Below, piece by piece: positions 38,591 to 47,902 of a DNA stretch of 64,000 nucleotides. Positions within the stretch are counted from its first letter, which is position 1, and each line of letters opens with the position of its first letter. Origin of the DNA: Sphingobacterium daejeonense (GTDB lineage: Bacteria > Bacteroidota > Bacteroidia > Sphingobacteriales > Sphingobacteriaceae); NCBI RefSeq assembly GCF_901472535.1, contig NZ_LR590470.1, positions 4,340,001 to 4,404,000 of the forward strand, in the 5' to 3' direction. The position numbers and the translations under genes were made by a program. The notes beneath the pieces were generated by a model, which saw only the letters and a program-made list of their open reading frames with translations, had not been told where the DNA came from and did not search any database.

Positions 38591-38957
38591 CAATTTACAT
38601 CGAAATCGGGGAGCAGATCAATGGTCCTCTGCCCCAACAGGTCCGGGGGGGGCCGGGGAAGGAGGAAATTCTTCTTCGCGCTGTCACCTGACCTTGCCCG
38701 GAATTAAACCTATATGGTTCTCCCTACCCATCGCACAGCTTTCCTGACATCTATCCCCTGGGATTTCAAGAGAAGTGAACTTTAGAGTGCCATTGGAACA
38801 GGACATATCTAAACACCTGGGGTCATCCCGCATTACCCCTTGTCCATTCCGTGTCTCTCCATGGTTCCCTATTCCGGGGACAGCTACCGGGCAATATTTC
38901 GTGACCTGCACAGCCCCCCCTGTTTCCACATATCGGGGGACTTTTTGTTCCACAAAA

Positions 38958-38982
38958 AAACCTCCATGGGATTTGGAGGTTT
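38958..38982 (-). terminator. Terminator downstream of the 68-residue hypothetical gene
   Basis: Perfect 9-bp stem AAACCTCCA/TGGAGGTTT with loop TGGGATT. The minus strand continues with T-run TTTTTTTG. It lies about 160 bp after the stop at 39141. Confidence 0.65.
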
Positions 38983-39140
38983 CTTGCTAACTACTTTTGA
39001 AAAACATTTGAATGACCCAAATATATCGATTTATTTAAATAAATTATAGAATTTCAGTTCATTTAGAGGAAGAGGGATAGCCATGGGAACTTTCACGTGT
39101 AAGAGGTGACAACAAATGATCACCGGGAACCGCGGCCATC

Positions 39141-39347
39141 TCAACCGGAATTTATGCTGGCCCTCAATATTCTCACAACACTCCACTTGTCCTGTTCGCC
39201 CTTTATAGCGGTTACATTAAAAGTCGACCCGAATTCGTCTATCGTGAACTCTATCTTATCAGCCCCGGATTGCCCAGTTATTCTGAGCAGCTCGTCCTGT
39301 GCAGTTATCTTCAGGAACTCTCGTTGCACATCTGTCAGTAACTCCAT
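39141..39347 (-). CDS. Small hypothetical protein, 68 residues
   Basis: MELLTDVQREFLKITAQDEL, then KIEFTIDEFGSTFNVTAIKG, WSVVRILRAS. A mixed alpha/beta small protein; no family recognised. It is bracketed by terminators on the same strand (39407-39432 upstream, 38958-38982 downstream), which supports it as its own transcription unit. Confidence 0.5.
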   Translation of the reverse strand: MELLTDVQREFLKITAQDELLRITGQSGADKIEFTIDEFGSTFNVTAIKGEQDKWSVVRILRASINSG

Positions 39348-39406
39348 AATGTTCAGATAAAAATTGATTTATAAATATAGCAAAAAATCGAACATTTATT
39401 TATAAA

Positions 39407-39432
39407 AAAAACCTCCTTATGGTAAGGGAGGT
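39407..39432 (-). terminator. Probable terminator upstream of the 68-residue gene
   Basis: Stem ACCTCC-TTA / TAA-GGGAGGT with a small bulge and loop TGG; on the minus strand it is followed by T8. It would end a transcript coming from the broken zinc-ribbon gene region. Confidence 0.5.
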
Positions 39433-39731
39433 CACTACCTATTGAATTAAACAACTCAAATTCAAGTATTATGGAAAATCAAATATAACATATCCGGACC
39501 ATAATCGGACCAAAAAATTATAGATTCATCAAGTTTTCCCTATCGGGCTGGCGATCTGCGATGTAAAAAGATGATCGGTTACCACGAGGCAGTCCGAGAT
39601 GAACAGCGAAGTTGGGCCGTAACCCGAAGGACAGTGTTTTGGAAGAGGGCCAAAATCTCCCGTAGCGGAATGATGTCCGGCCTTCAGAGCTTTCTGTTCT
39701 GCTCCCTGGTACGTATTGGAGAAAAAGGAGT

Positions 39732-40070
39732 TTAGTCAAAATCGTAGAAATCCGAAAGAAATGGCTTTTTCTCCTGGGTTGGTCCCCCGGCCCCTTCTGA
39801 TTCCATTGCCGGTGCTTATCGTGGTCATTCCGCTCTCTAAAATTCCGCTCCCCTTTGCCCAAATGATCCTTTATGGAGATCGGACTTCGATCGTTCCTTC
39901 CATCTGGTACACTTGCTGCCAGCGTACTTTACTGCGTTGCGGAAAAATCCATGATTTAGTCTGGTTCGCTCCCGTTATGTCCATTCGCCCCGAAAGTTCA
40001 GGCAATAATCAATTTCCAGACCGTGCGTTTCGGCTACCAATAAGGTTTGCTTACAATCAGGACATTTCAT
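39732..40070 (-). pseudogene. TFIIB-type zinc-ribbon domain protein, decayed
   Basis: Starts at 40070 with MKCPDCKQTLLVAETHGLEI then DYC, the start of the zf-TFIIB family (MKCPxCxxxLxxxxxxGxEIDYC). The second Cys pair that should read CPxCRGxWLD is damaged (CLNFRGEWT then a stop). A different frame ends with KKPFLSDFYDFD, the usual family tail. Total length (113 codons) is right for the family. At least two frame changes plus a lost zinc Cys point to true decay rather than a single read error. Confidence 0.6.
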
Positions 40071-40479
40071 GATTTTTGATTTTGGTGCCACCCAAATCGC
40101 TTATTTGGAGCAAAAGCCCATAACCTGCGGGAAATTACACCCAGGTAAATAAGGTCAGCAGCCCTTGGCTTGGTGGCAAGAAGGTTTTCACCGGTCCCGT
40201 CCCGATCGATTGCGCAATCCATCTCGAATACTCCAACTCCCTTTCACTACATCACCATCAATCGATATTTCCGAGCATGTGTTTGGCCGAAAAATCTTTT
40301 CAACGAGGCAGGAACTGGGTTAACAATGTTCACGACCCCATTCCCGGCCATATCAACTTGTAGGGGACCTCTGGCATATTTGGAGAAAAGGAAACCAACA
40401 GGACTTAAGCAGGGGGAGTCAAAGCGATCGGGGAGCCTTCAAGCGGGCCATGCAAGGCTTATCACGAAAACGCCTAGAG
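40071..40479. other. About 400 bp without a supported gene
   Basis: Nothing recognisable on either strand; short frames have no family likeness. Confidence 0.35.
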
Positions 40480-40510
40480 TTTGACATTGTCCTTTTTTTG
40501 TATATTTTTG
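40480..40510 (+). promoter_or_regulatory. Full Bacteroidetes-type promoter
   Basis: TTTG (40480-40483), 19 bases, then TATTTTTG (40503-40510): an exact match to the consensus TTTG-N19-TAnnTTTG of the main Bacteroidetes sigma factor. Transcription should start near 40517, about 20 bases before a 33-codon frame. Confidence 0.7.
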
Positions 40511-40536
40511 CGCAACACACTAACTGATACTTATTT

Positions 40537-40638
40537 ATGGATTTCTCAGCAGGAGCGTTAGGCTTGCAGGTTTTTTGCTTACTGACGGTTATTGGAATAG
40601 TTTTGATGATAGTCAGAGATCTCAAAATCAGGAAATAG
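40537..40638 (+). CDS. 33-residue single-helix membrane microprotein
   Basis: Reads MDFSAGALGLQVFCLLTVIG followed by IVLMIVRDLKIRK. A hydrophobic helix of about 20 residues is followed by a basic tail (RDLKIRK), the classical inside-positive pattern of a one-pass membrane peptide. It lies 27 bases after a perfect promoter. No family recognised. Too short for normal gene calling but better supported than most frames around it. Confidence 0.5.
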   Translation: MDFSAGALGLQVFCLLTVIGIVLMIVRDLKIRK

Positions 40639-41033
40639 GTCCTACCTGTTCAGGCTTTGGGCCTAGTTCAAAATTCTTCAGGAATCCTCTCTGATCCATG
40701 TTATTATGGGCGGTAGAGGGCTGGCATCATTTTGCATTTTGTGGGGGAATCCCGAGCCCGGGGCCATTAGAAAATAAACTCTAAGACCCGGACCGGTTTT
40801 GAGAAGGCTGTCAGTAGCCAAGGGCACAGGAAGCCCTGGTGCAGCCGGCTTGCCATTGGACATGCAGCCCAGGGCTATGAAACTTCGGTCCCTACGAACC
40901 CATGGTTCCTTCTGATTGTCAATGGATTCCAAAGAGACTGAGCGTCTAAGTTAAAGATTCGAGTGATTCAATTTTGGTTCCCTGCAAAAAAAACCGCTCG
41001 GATCATTTAACTTTGGGAGCAACAAAACCAATC
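40639..41033. other. About 400 bp without a supported gene
   Basis: Low-quality frames only. No repeat or RNA-like structure found. Confidence 0.3.
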
Positions 41034-41398
41034 ATGATGAGTGAGAACCAATTCCAAACTCCCCGATCCACGAAACAGATTCAGTACATCGAGATTCCTC
41101 TCTGAAGACCTCCAACGGGCAAAACAATTTTTACACCACATGCTTCGGTTGGACGTTTACTGGGAAACACGGGCCAAAGCCGGATTTCACACCGGATGGG
41201 GTATTTAGGCTCGGCACGCCCCTGAATGGCCTAACTCCTTATTGTCCTCTATTAAACAGGACCTGGAAGCCACTATGGGAAAGATCGATGGAGAGGGCGG
41301 AGCCATAAGCAAAGGCATCTTTATAATTTCCCCGGTGGCAGGCGTTTCCATTTCAGAGATCTGGACGGTTATGAACTTTGCTGTTTGGGTCGGAATAG
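41034..41398 (+). pseudogene. VOC (glyoxalase/bleomycin-resistance) family protein, several frameshifts
   Basis: The start MMSENQFQTPRSTKQIQYIE is in one frame. The family core NNFYTTCFGWTFT follows in a second, FRLGTPLNG and DLEATMGKIDGEGGAISKGI in others, and FPGGRRFHFRDLDGYEL near the end. Together they give the usual VOC order (fold start, FY--xFGW, K-x-GG, GRxFxFxDxDGxxL). Several single-base extras in runs (T5, GGG) explain the breaks. Non-heme metal enzymes of this fold act on small electrophiles; the substrate is unknown. Confidence 0.6.
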
Positions 41399-41569
41399 TA
41401 CCCGATCAGGTCGAACCGTCATGGCGGAATACAGAGATCTGTTGCCCATTAGCCAGATATGCTCACCTACGCTGGAATTGCACGGCTGTGCGGTGAGCCC
41501 GGTAGGGAGCCGTACTCCATAAGTTTATTTTCGAGATTCCCCTCACCAGCCATTTTTTGGGGAAGACCA

Positions 41570-43081
41570 TCATTCTATCCGTTCCAAGCCAGTGGTAGTC
41601 GGCCCGGTCAGGATCTGCCCGTTAACGTTGAACCGGGAGCCATGGCACGGACAGTCCCAGGACAGTTCGGCATTGTTCCAGCGAACCTCGCACTTTGCGT
41701 GCGGACAGGTGCTCCTTAAGACGTGCAGCTCCCCATCCTGCTCTGCAAAAACTGCATAGGATCGGCCCTCATGCCTTATTACCTTTGCCTCGCCTGCAGC
41801 AATCTCTGCCAATGAACGTATCCGCTCCATTCCGATCTTATCTCCTATCATGTCCTTGAGCACGGTCGCATTCTCCTTGATGAAGGTGGTAAATCCCGCG
41901 GTTGGCCGGAATCTCCTGGGATTGAAAAGAGCTTCGTACCGACTGGAACCCTCATTGATCAGATCGGTGATAATTGCAGAAGAAAGGGTCCCGAAGGTCA
42001 TGCCGTTCCCCCTAAACCCCGTGGCCACGAAGACCCTGCCCTCGCTGGGAGGCAGTACCCCGATGGAGGGGAGCCCATCGGCCGGTTCGAAATACTGGCT
42101 CGACCAGGCATATTCGACCCTATCGACGTCGAACTGCTGCCTGCAGTGGTCCTCAAGCCGCGAGAGGCATGCCCCTGCGTCGCCCGTGTGACCCGTCTTG
42201 TGGTCCTCCCCGCCCGCTATGACCATCTTCTTGCCATCGATCTCGTGCGTCCGGTAATAATGGTACGAATCGTAGAGATCATAGCCGAGCGTGCTCGGGT
42301 AGCTGTTTCCCTTCAGCGAAAAGGCAATCACGTAGCTCCTGTAGGGAGCGGCTGGTGAAGTGGAGCAGACTGATCCCGGGAGGTGTGGTGGGTCGCAAAA
42401 ACGGCATGTTTTGCCCGGACCTCCCCCAGGCTGGTATGGAGAAGTACCCCCTCTTCGGATTCCTCGTGGGAATGGAATAGGCAGTTCTCGACGACCGCGC
42501 CCCCGTTCTCTATAAACACCTCGGCGAGTGCCCTGATTATATTTGATTGGATGGAACTGCGCCTGGCCCGGTATCCTTACGCCTTCTTGAAGGGGATCGG
42601 AAAGTCGATCCTGTCGGTGTAGTGCATCTGGTAGCCTACTTGCTTCGCACCTTCAACGATATCCTCCAACTGGCTCACCTGATCCTGGTCCACAGCGAAA
42701 AGTTCTGCAGTTTTCTCTTCAAAGTCCACAGTCTATAGAATGCTGGGTTACGTTCGAACGGAAATACGCTCATGGCCCTCTTTTCCCGCATCGGCCAGCA
42801 AGCGTGCGTTATAAAGCCCAAACTTTCCTATGGCTTCCTCGAACGTCGTGTCGAAAAAATCATTGAGATGGCGGTGGTGCCCCGGTGGTGCCAAAACCCA
42901 GGTTGTTAGCTTCCAGCAGCAGGCAGTTCAGCCCCGATAGCTGCAGCCTATGGGCTGTCGAAATACCCGTGATCCCTCCCCCGATGATGACAACATCGTA
43001 CTTTAGGTCTTCGCTGAATACGGTGCCGTACCTCTTGATCTCAGCTTGCCACATGCTCTTGCGTGCTCCGTCTCTGAACAT
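41570..43081 (-). pseudogene. FAD-dependent oxidoreductase with C-terminal Rieske domain, multiple frameshifts
   Basis: Three large pieces align to one protein. 43081-42860 has the FAD-binding start VVIIGGGITGISTAHRL. 42519-42328 is a middle DAO-fold part (IENGGAVVENCLFHSHEESE). 42331-41570 is the C-terminal half (LPPSEGRVFVATGFRGNGMT, then the Rieske box CPHAKC and CPCHGSRFNVNG). Between them the frame changes several times (about 42520-42860). The intact family (about 500 residues) couples a DAO-type flavin domain to a [2Fe-2S] Rieske cluster. Fe-S ligands are all present, so the breaks are in the middle. Confidence 0.75.
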
Positions 43082-43435
43082 AATTTTTTTCTTTTTGATG
43101 GTTTATTGATAAGATGTTTTATAGGGGAACAAACTTTTCGGGACTTTGGTTGGAAAGAACTTCAATAAATCCACCGGAATGCTGGCAATAGTACCAGGGC
43201 ACATGGTCACAACAGAGTACGGGACGGTCAATACCAAATGTCCCTAAGAGCACATTTTGTCCCACCGGACATGGAAAAGGCCTCTTTGTACGGTTTACCG
43301 TTCCTGTCCTAGATTTACCGTTCCCGCTTGGAAGGGAACTTCGGCCGCCCTATCAACTGGAGGTCAATCCTGTGAAATCACCGGCCCTAACAGAGGGTCC
43401 GCCCGCAGAACCCCTTTTATGGGGTGCAAAAAGAA
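43082..43435. other. About 350 bp without a gene
   Basis: Nothing recognised other than a small second hairpin (ACCCC/GGGGT near 43410-43425) beside the terminator. Confidence 0.35.
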
Positions 43436-43456
43436 AACCACCTTGGGGAGGTGGTT
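43436..43456 (-). terminator. Terminator of the RteC-like / LytTR operon
   Basis: Perfect 8-bp stem AACCACCT/AGGTGGTT, loop TGGGG; the minus strand continues TTTTCTTTTT. It lies about 300 bp beyond the stop of the RteC-like gene at 43762. Confidence 0.7.
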
Positions 43457-43761
43457 CCTCGGCTACTGATTACCGGTGTATCATTAAACTGATATCGACA
43501 AATATAGAAACTGCATCCCAATAAATAAAGAGCCTGAGGGGGCAAATTTAAGTACCGGGCCTTTTTGCTCATTCATAGGGAAGACAGCCCCTTGCCAGGG
43601 ATGCCTGCATGGCGCTTTCCCGGGTTCCTCGGCGCATGGAGAGCGCTGAGAGCCCCCGTAATCTGGTCGAGCCGGGGCTTCCCTGTCCCCTGTCCTCAGG
43701 CAGCTCGGATGGATGTTCCGGGGCCAGGCCCCCTTCTTGCCGAATTGCGAAAACCTTGCCA

Positions 43762-44917
43762 TCAGTAATCCATTGCCCTGCGCACCATGCCCTGCAGTAT
43801 CTGGATGACCCGCTGTTTGTCCCCTTCTTCGGGGTGGTATGACTTCACCCTTACCGATGAGGGTGAAAGGTCCTTCCTGTATGCCGTTGAAAGGTGAGGC
43901 ACGATGCTCTGGAAGACCTGGCTGAGCGAGCGGGCATTCACCACCCTCTCCTCGTCCAGAAGCCGCAGGAGTATGGCCAGCTGGTCGGCTGAGGCATTCA
44001 GGGTGAGCATCTTTTCCCCCGTTGGCATTGGCCCGCTCCCTGCGGCCGGGTTCCACTCCCCGCACCATGCCCGATTCCAGCTCTATCTCCAGGTCGAACC
44101 ATCCGTTGATGAAGGAATCCAGGGAGGTATATCCAGGGTTCAGGACGATTCCCGGTTTTCTGTGCAATTGGTTGAAGCAAACCCGGCGTTCACGGAGCAT
44201 AACTTCCCGCCCTGTTTGCGGACCGGAGACCTTGCAGCTCTCCGAAATCCCCTTCACCAGCAGGTCAATCAGCTCCTTGCTGTTGAAGTTCATGTAGACC
44301 AGGAACCTCTGGACCGGACAGAAGGGGCAATCCTTGCTCTGCCAGTCCCAGTCCGAAAGCCTACGCACCAGCTGCTGAAAATAATCCATCGACCCCCTTG
44401 TCAACCGAACGGCCTCGGCTCCGGAGGTGAAACGTTCCAGCCTTTGTGTGAGAAGGACCCCAGCCGGTGTGCCAGGTATGAGGTGGCGTACTTTCTGGAA
44501 CTCCCCCGAGAGCGCCTCCATGGCCTCTCCTGCCAAGCATGGCAATAGGGGCAGCTCTGGGCCCAGCAGCTGCCCGTGGCCGTTCTCCATGTAACGCCCT
44601 ATCGTCTCCAGGCTGGCCAGGACCTGCTGGCAGGTAGCCCTTTGGCTGCCCGCGCCCCGCTCGCAGAGCGATGTGGCCTCCTCCATGAGCCGTCCCACTG
44701 CACGGTAGCTGCCGGTGAGGTATGCCCTGAAATCGAGGCCCGAAGCCTGCTGGAGCTCTGCTGCACAGGTCTGGGAGATCACTTGGCAGCAGGCCCGCTC
44801 CAGGAGGTCGGGCCGTACGGCAAGCGAGATCTCCTGGAGGTCCTGGGGAGCTGCCCGCCAAAGGGACAGCAAGACTTGCTGGAAATATTCCAGCCCGATA
44901 GTCGGTGTTTCTTTCAT
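43762..44917 (-). pseudogene. RteC-like conserved protein, one frameshift
   Basis: Starts at 44917 (MKETPTIGLEYFQQVLLSLW). The middle contains RFLVYMNFNSKELIDLLVKG and NQLHRKPGIVLNPGYTSLDS. The frame breaks at the C5 run 44016-44020; removing one base joins RANANGEKMLTLNASADQLA to AILLRLLDEERVVNARSLSQ and the end at 43762, giving about 384 residues. The two halves together resemble the RteC-type proteins of Bacteroidetes conjugative transposons (helical N-part, then a C-part of the form L-x-x-xQLAxLxRLLxxE). Assignment is from overall layout and is tentative. Confidence 0.5.
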
Positions 44918-44978
44918 TTCTTTCTTGTTTTTCGAGGACCCGCAATGGGCAAGCAGGACAAGGAAGGAACGGGAAGCA

Positions 44979-45728
44979 CTATACCGAATTGGTCTCCAGG
45001 AATTCCCTGAAGGAGGCGTGGTTTGCCAGGTTGCCGGCGGGGAGCTCCTCCCTGACATGCTTCAGCCTCACCTTTCCAGAGGTGAAGGAATGGAAGAACC
45101 TGACATTGAAGGCCATTGACCTTGAGAACTGCTTGAATTTCCGTTTGGGCAGCATCTCCATGACGCTCCTGAAGGATGCGTTGCTGATCAGGACCTCAGG
45201 GTCCGTTGCAAGGTGGATCAGCAGATAGCCGTTGCTGGAACAAATGTGGGTTATCTCCCGGAACCATACAAGCCGTCGGTTCCACTTTCCGTCCTTCCTG
45301 ACGTTCAGGTATTCGTTGGCATGGTCATCGGGATCCTGCGCTGGGTTCCCCGGCATGCTCAGGCGGATCTCTGTGTCCAGGCGCTTCATGGCCGTTGCGA
45401 ATCGCTGGTAGCTCACTGGCTTGAGCAGCACGTCGACAACGTTGCGCATGTACCCGTCGTCCTCGAACTGCCTGTAACCCGTATAGAGGATGAACTTGGT
45501 GTGCTTTCCGGTGAAGGCGGACATCCATTCCAGCCCGTCGATGCGGTTCTGCAGGTCCACGTCCAGTATGACCAGGTCAACTGGATTCACCCTGACATAG
45601 GCAAGGGCTCGGTAGGGATCGGTGAACTCGGCCTCTACCCTTACCTGTTCCACCTTCTGGAAATGTTCCATCAGATGGTCGATGCTCGATTGCTGGTCGT
45701 CCAGGATAATCGCTCTGTAATTTCTCAT
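44979..45728 (-). CDS. LytTR-family response regulator
   Basis: 249 residues. Receiver domain: AIILDDQQSSIDHLMEHFQ (acidic pair), DLVILDVDLQNRIDGLEWM (phospho-Asp), ILYTGYRQF, and LLKPVSYQRFATAM (Lys). The C-terminal LytTR DNA-binding domain runs from about 145 (RLVWFREITHICSSNGYLLI, then FRSVMEMLPKRKFKQFSRSM). It pairs with the LytS-type kinase directly upstream (15-bp gap) and is followed after about 60 bp by the RteC-like gene. Very G+C-rich compared with the rest of the chromosome. Confidence 0.9.
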   Translation of the reverse strand: MRNYRAIILDDQQSSIDHLMEHFQKVEQVRVEAEFTDPYRALAYVRVNPVDLVILDVDLQNRIDGLEWMSAFTGKHTKFILYTGYRQFEDDGYMRNVVDVLLKPVSYQRFATAMKRLDTEIRLSMPGNPAQDPDDHANEYLNVRKDGKWNRRLVWFREITHICSSNGYLLIHLATDPEVLISNASFRSVMEMLPKRKFKQFSRSMAFNVRFFHSFTSGKVRLKHVREELPAGNLANHASFREFLETNSV

Positions 45729-45743
45729 GATGATTTAATTTGG

Positions 45744-46802
45744 TTAGAATTCTATTCTGATATCCACCGAATGGACGCCCTCGTGGCAGGAGCAGACCAT
45801 CTGGTACCTGTTCTGAAAGACGTGGTGGAGCCTTTTGCGAAGGTTCGTGAGCCCAAGGCCGTGCCTGTCCGAGAGGGGATTGCCCTTGCGACAGGTGTTG
45901 CTGACCGAGATCGAGCAGAGGTCCCTGTCCACGGACACCCGGATCTGGGGCGGGCGGCCAGGAGAATAGGGGTCACCGTGCTTGAAAACGTTCTCCACCA
46001 GTGTCAGAAGGGTTGTCGGCGGTACCACGGCGCCGGAGAGCTCGCCGGAGAGGTCCCAGCGGAAGGTGGGTTCCCTTCCCGACATCGAGGAGCTTACCTG
46101 GATGAACCTCCGGCAGGCACCGAGTTCCTCCGAGAGCAGGACGGTCCTGGAGCTTTCGGGCAGGCTCGCCCGCATATAGTGCAGCATGAGCTCGTAGAGG
46201 TCCATAACCCCCGAGCGAAGCTGCTCGGGCACGCCCCCGCTCATCTGCCTGTCCAGGGACTGGAACAGGTTGGCCAGCAGGTGCGGCGAGACCTGCTGGG
46301 CCAGCGAGGCATACTCGAACCTCAGCCGGGATTCCCGCTCGCGCCCCTCCTTTTCCATGGATGCGAGCTTGGTGCGGTACTGATGGCCCAGAACTGCGAA
46401 TATGCTGAAATTGCCTATCAGCTTGAGGTAGTTCTGCAGGAACTTGCCCAAAGAGAATTCGGGACTGGAGGTAAGGTACTCCGAGAAGAGCCCTAAATGG
46501 GAGGCTCCGCCGTGCGTTAGCGACAGCATTCCCAGGAAAGCGGCCAGGTAGACGGCAAGGGCGAGGCCCGCAGCAGCGGCGTACCTCCCGCGGGAAAAGT
46601 GCGCCCCTAGCGCGTGGCCCACCCCGTAATAGACCAGCAGGAAGAAAGGGAGCGAAAAGATGACCGTGGGAAAGGTCAGGTTCTGGTTGCCCAGCCTGTT
46701 CACCGCATAGAAATAGGTGAGATAGGCGAGCCAGAAACCCGCGTGCCTCACTGTCCGTCCGGCCATCGTTCTCTTTATTGAGCTCAGGTACGATTCAGTC
46801 AT
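45744..46802 (-). CDS. LytS/YehU-type membrane sensor histidine kinase
   Basis: 352 residues. Four membrane helices lie in the first 150 residues (LTYFYAV, VIFSLPFFLLVYYGVGHALG, AAAAGLALAVYLAAFLGMLS, IGNFSIFAVLG). The His_kinase box reads LAQQVSPHLLANLFQSLDRQ, with the usual N-PHFLFN changed to S-PHLLAN but the phospho-His kept. ATPase: PTTLLTLVENVFKHGD and HGLGLTNLRKRLHHVF. Forms a two-component pair with the LytTR regulator. The small membrane sensor with no large outside domain suits a lipophilic or peptide signal; that is inference. Confidence 0.88.
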   Translation of the reverse strand: MTESYLSSIKRTMAGRTVRHAGFWLAYLTYFYAVNRLGNQNLTFPTVIFSLPFFLLVYYGVGHALGAHFSRGRYAAAAGLALAVYLAAFLGMLSLTHGGASHLGLFSEYLTSSPEFSLGKFLQNYLKLIGNFSIFAVLGHQYRTKLASMEKEGRERESRLRFEYASLAQQVSPHLLANLFQSLDRQMSGGVPEQLRSGVMDLYELMLHYMRASLPESSRTVLLSEELGACRRFIQVSSSMSGREPTFRWDLSGELSGAVVPPTTLLTLVENVFKHGDPYSPGRPPQIRVSVDRDLCSISVSNTCRKGNPLSDRHGLGLTNLRKRLHHVFQNRYQMVCSCHEGVHSVDIRIEF

Positions 46803-46846
46803 TTGATTTACTATTGGTCAGCTGAATTTAACGAGAAATTTTGAAT

Positions 46847-47800
46847 TTACCAACCAAAACCCGCCGGGTCTCCCACCATGTACCTCCTGTAGGTATAGCG
46901 GTCGAGCCCCCAGTGCATCTTGGGATCGAGCGGCACCAGCCGCTCCTCGGCCTTCCATCCGGCAAGTGCGGAGGTTGGCACGCCCTTGCGGTGCAGGTAC
47001 AGGAGTGGCTCCCAGAGGTGAGCGAACTGGCGGAGGCTCCGACCGAAGCAGCGGAAGGTCTCGCCCAGGGACCTCTCTGCGAACCTTCTGCGGTCCGAAT
47101 CCCACGGCAGGGTCATGGCCCGGATCTCCTGGCCCTGGAAGCCCAGCTGCGGTTGGAGCGCGCTGTCCAGGAGCAGGTGCACCCCCATGTCCAGCATGTG
47201 GGCAAAGTCCAGGTATCCGGACCTCGCCCCCAGCCTCCCACTGAGGAGCTCCACGGAAATGAGCTGTCCCTGTTCATTCCCAGCCGCTCGGGCTCCCCTG
47301 GCCCCGTCGGCATAGACGAAGGCGTGCATTCCCCGGCGGGCGGCCCTTCGCAGCTTGAAGAAGAGCGAGGGGTCCTCCGCCTCTAAAAGAAGGAGGCCCG
47401 CGGGGCCATCCGGATCACCGGGATCGGCCAGCAGGGCAGAATAGTACCGTGAATATTTGGCCAGTACATCCCTTGAGAGCACCACGCAGACCGAGCGCCC
47501 AAGGGCGAGGATCCTGAGCGGAACGCTCCGGTAGGAGCCGAAATGGAAGGAGACGAACATGGCCGGGGGCCCTGTCGCCAGACGGGCCAGGTTTGTGTCC
47601 GCAAAGGGCACGGTGATCCCCGCCCGGAGGTCCAGCCCTGCCTGCCTTCGGGCATAAGCCCGGCATGCCGAGTATTCCTGGAAGTGCCTGACGGAAAAGG
47701 GGATGCCCAGGATGTGCTGGAGGTTGGCCGAAAAGTGGGCGAATTCCTCCCAGCTCTCCGCTGGCAGGCTGCCGTAATGTTCTCTGATTTGCTTGTCCAT
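46847..47800 (-). CDS. Acyltransferase-like (LpxL/HtrB fold) protein, function unknown
   Basis: 317 residues. The middle resembles lipid A acyltransferase-like proteins: GPPAMFVSFHFGSYRSVPLR (position of the catalytic H-x4-E box, but Glu is replaced by Arg), CVVLSRDVLAKY, and MHAFVYADGARGARAAGN with LISVELLSGRLG. No N-terminal membrane helix. The changed catalytic box suggests a divergent role, such as ligand handling or a new acyl acceptor. It lies in an operon-like row between a 44-codon peptide and the kinase gene. I cannot assign a function. Confidence 0.55.
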   Translation of the reverse strand: MDKQIREHYGSLPAESWEEFAHFSANLQHILGIPFSVRHFQEYSACRAYARRQAGLDLRAGITVPFADTNLARLATGPPAMFVSFHFGSYRSVPLRILALGRSVCVVLSRDVLAKYSRYYSALLADPGDPDGPAGLLLLEAEDPSLFFKLRRAARRGMHAFVYADGARGARAAGNEQGQLISVELLSGRLGARSGYLDFAHMLDMGVHLLLDSALQPQLGFQGQEIRAMTLPWDSDRRRFAERSLGETFRCFGRSLRQFAHLWEPLLYLHRKGVPTSALAGWKAEERLVPLDPKMHWGLDRYTYRRYMVGDPAGFGW

Positions 47801-47870
47801 TGGTCTAGAGATTTAGGGGGACGGTTAGTGGAATACAGCAGGACAAGTGCCGCATCCCTGGCAAATGGAT

Positions 47871-47898
47871 GGGCGCACATCCCTGGGGATGTGCGCCC
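47871..47898. promoter_or_regulatory. Perfect 13-bp inverted repeat between peptide gene and acyltransferase-like gene
   Basis: GGGCGCACATCCC and GGGATGTGCGCCC are exact complements with a two-base loop. Reading the minus strand, it begins 5 bases after the stop of the 44-residue peptide and lies about 70 bp before the next ATG. There is no clear T-run, so it is more likely an attenuator or RNA-stabilising hairpin than a simple terminator. Confidence 0.65.
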
Positions 47899-47902
47899 AC
47901 GC

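Noticed and set aside
43484..45058. A single 524-codon protein
   Set aside because: The first 47 codons overlap the regulator gene and the last 190 are out of frame after the C5 run; the real protein is 44917 to 43762 with one correction.
45213..46496. 427-codon open frame on the plus strand
   Set aside because: Antisense to the LytS-type kinase and LytTR regulator; its length comes from the high G+C content and it has no family likeness.
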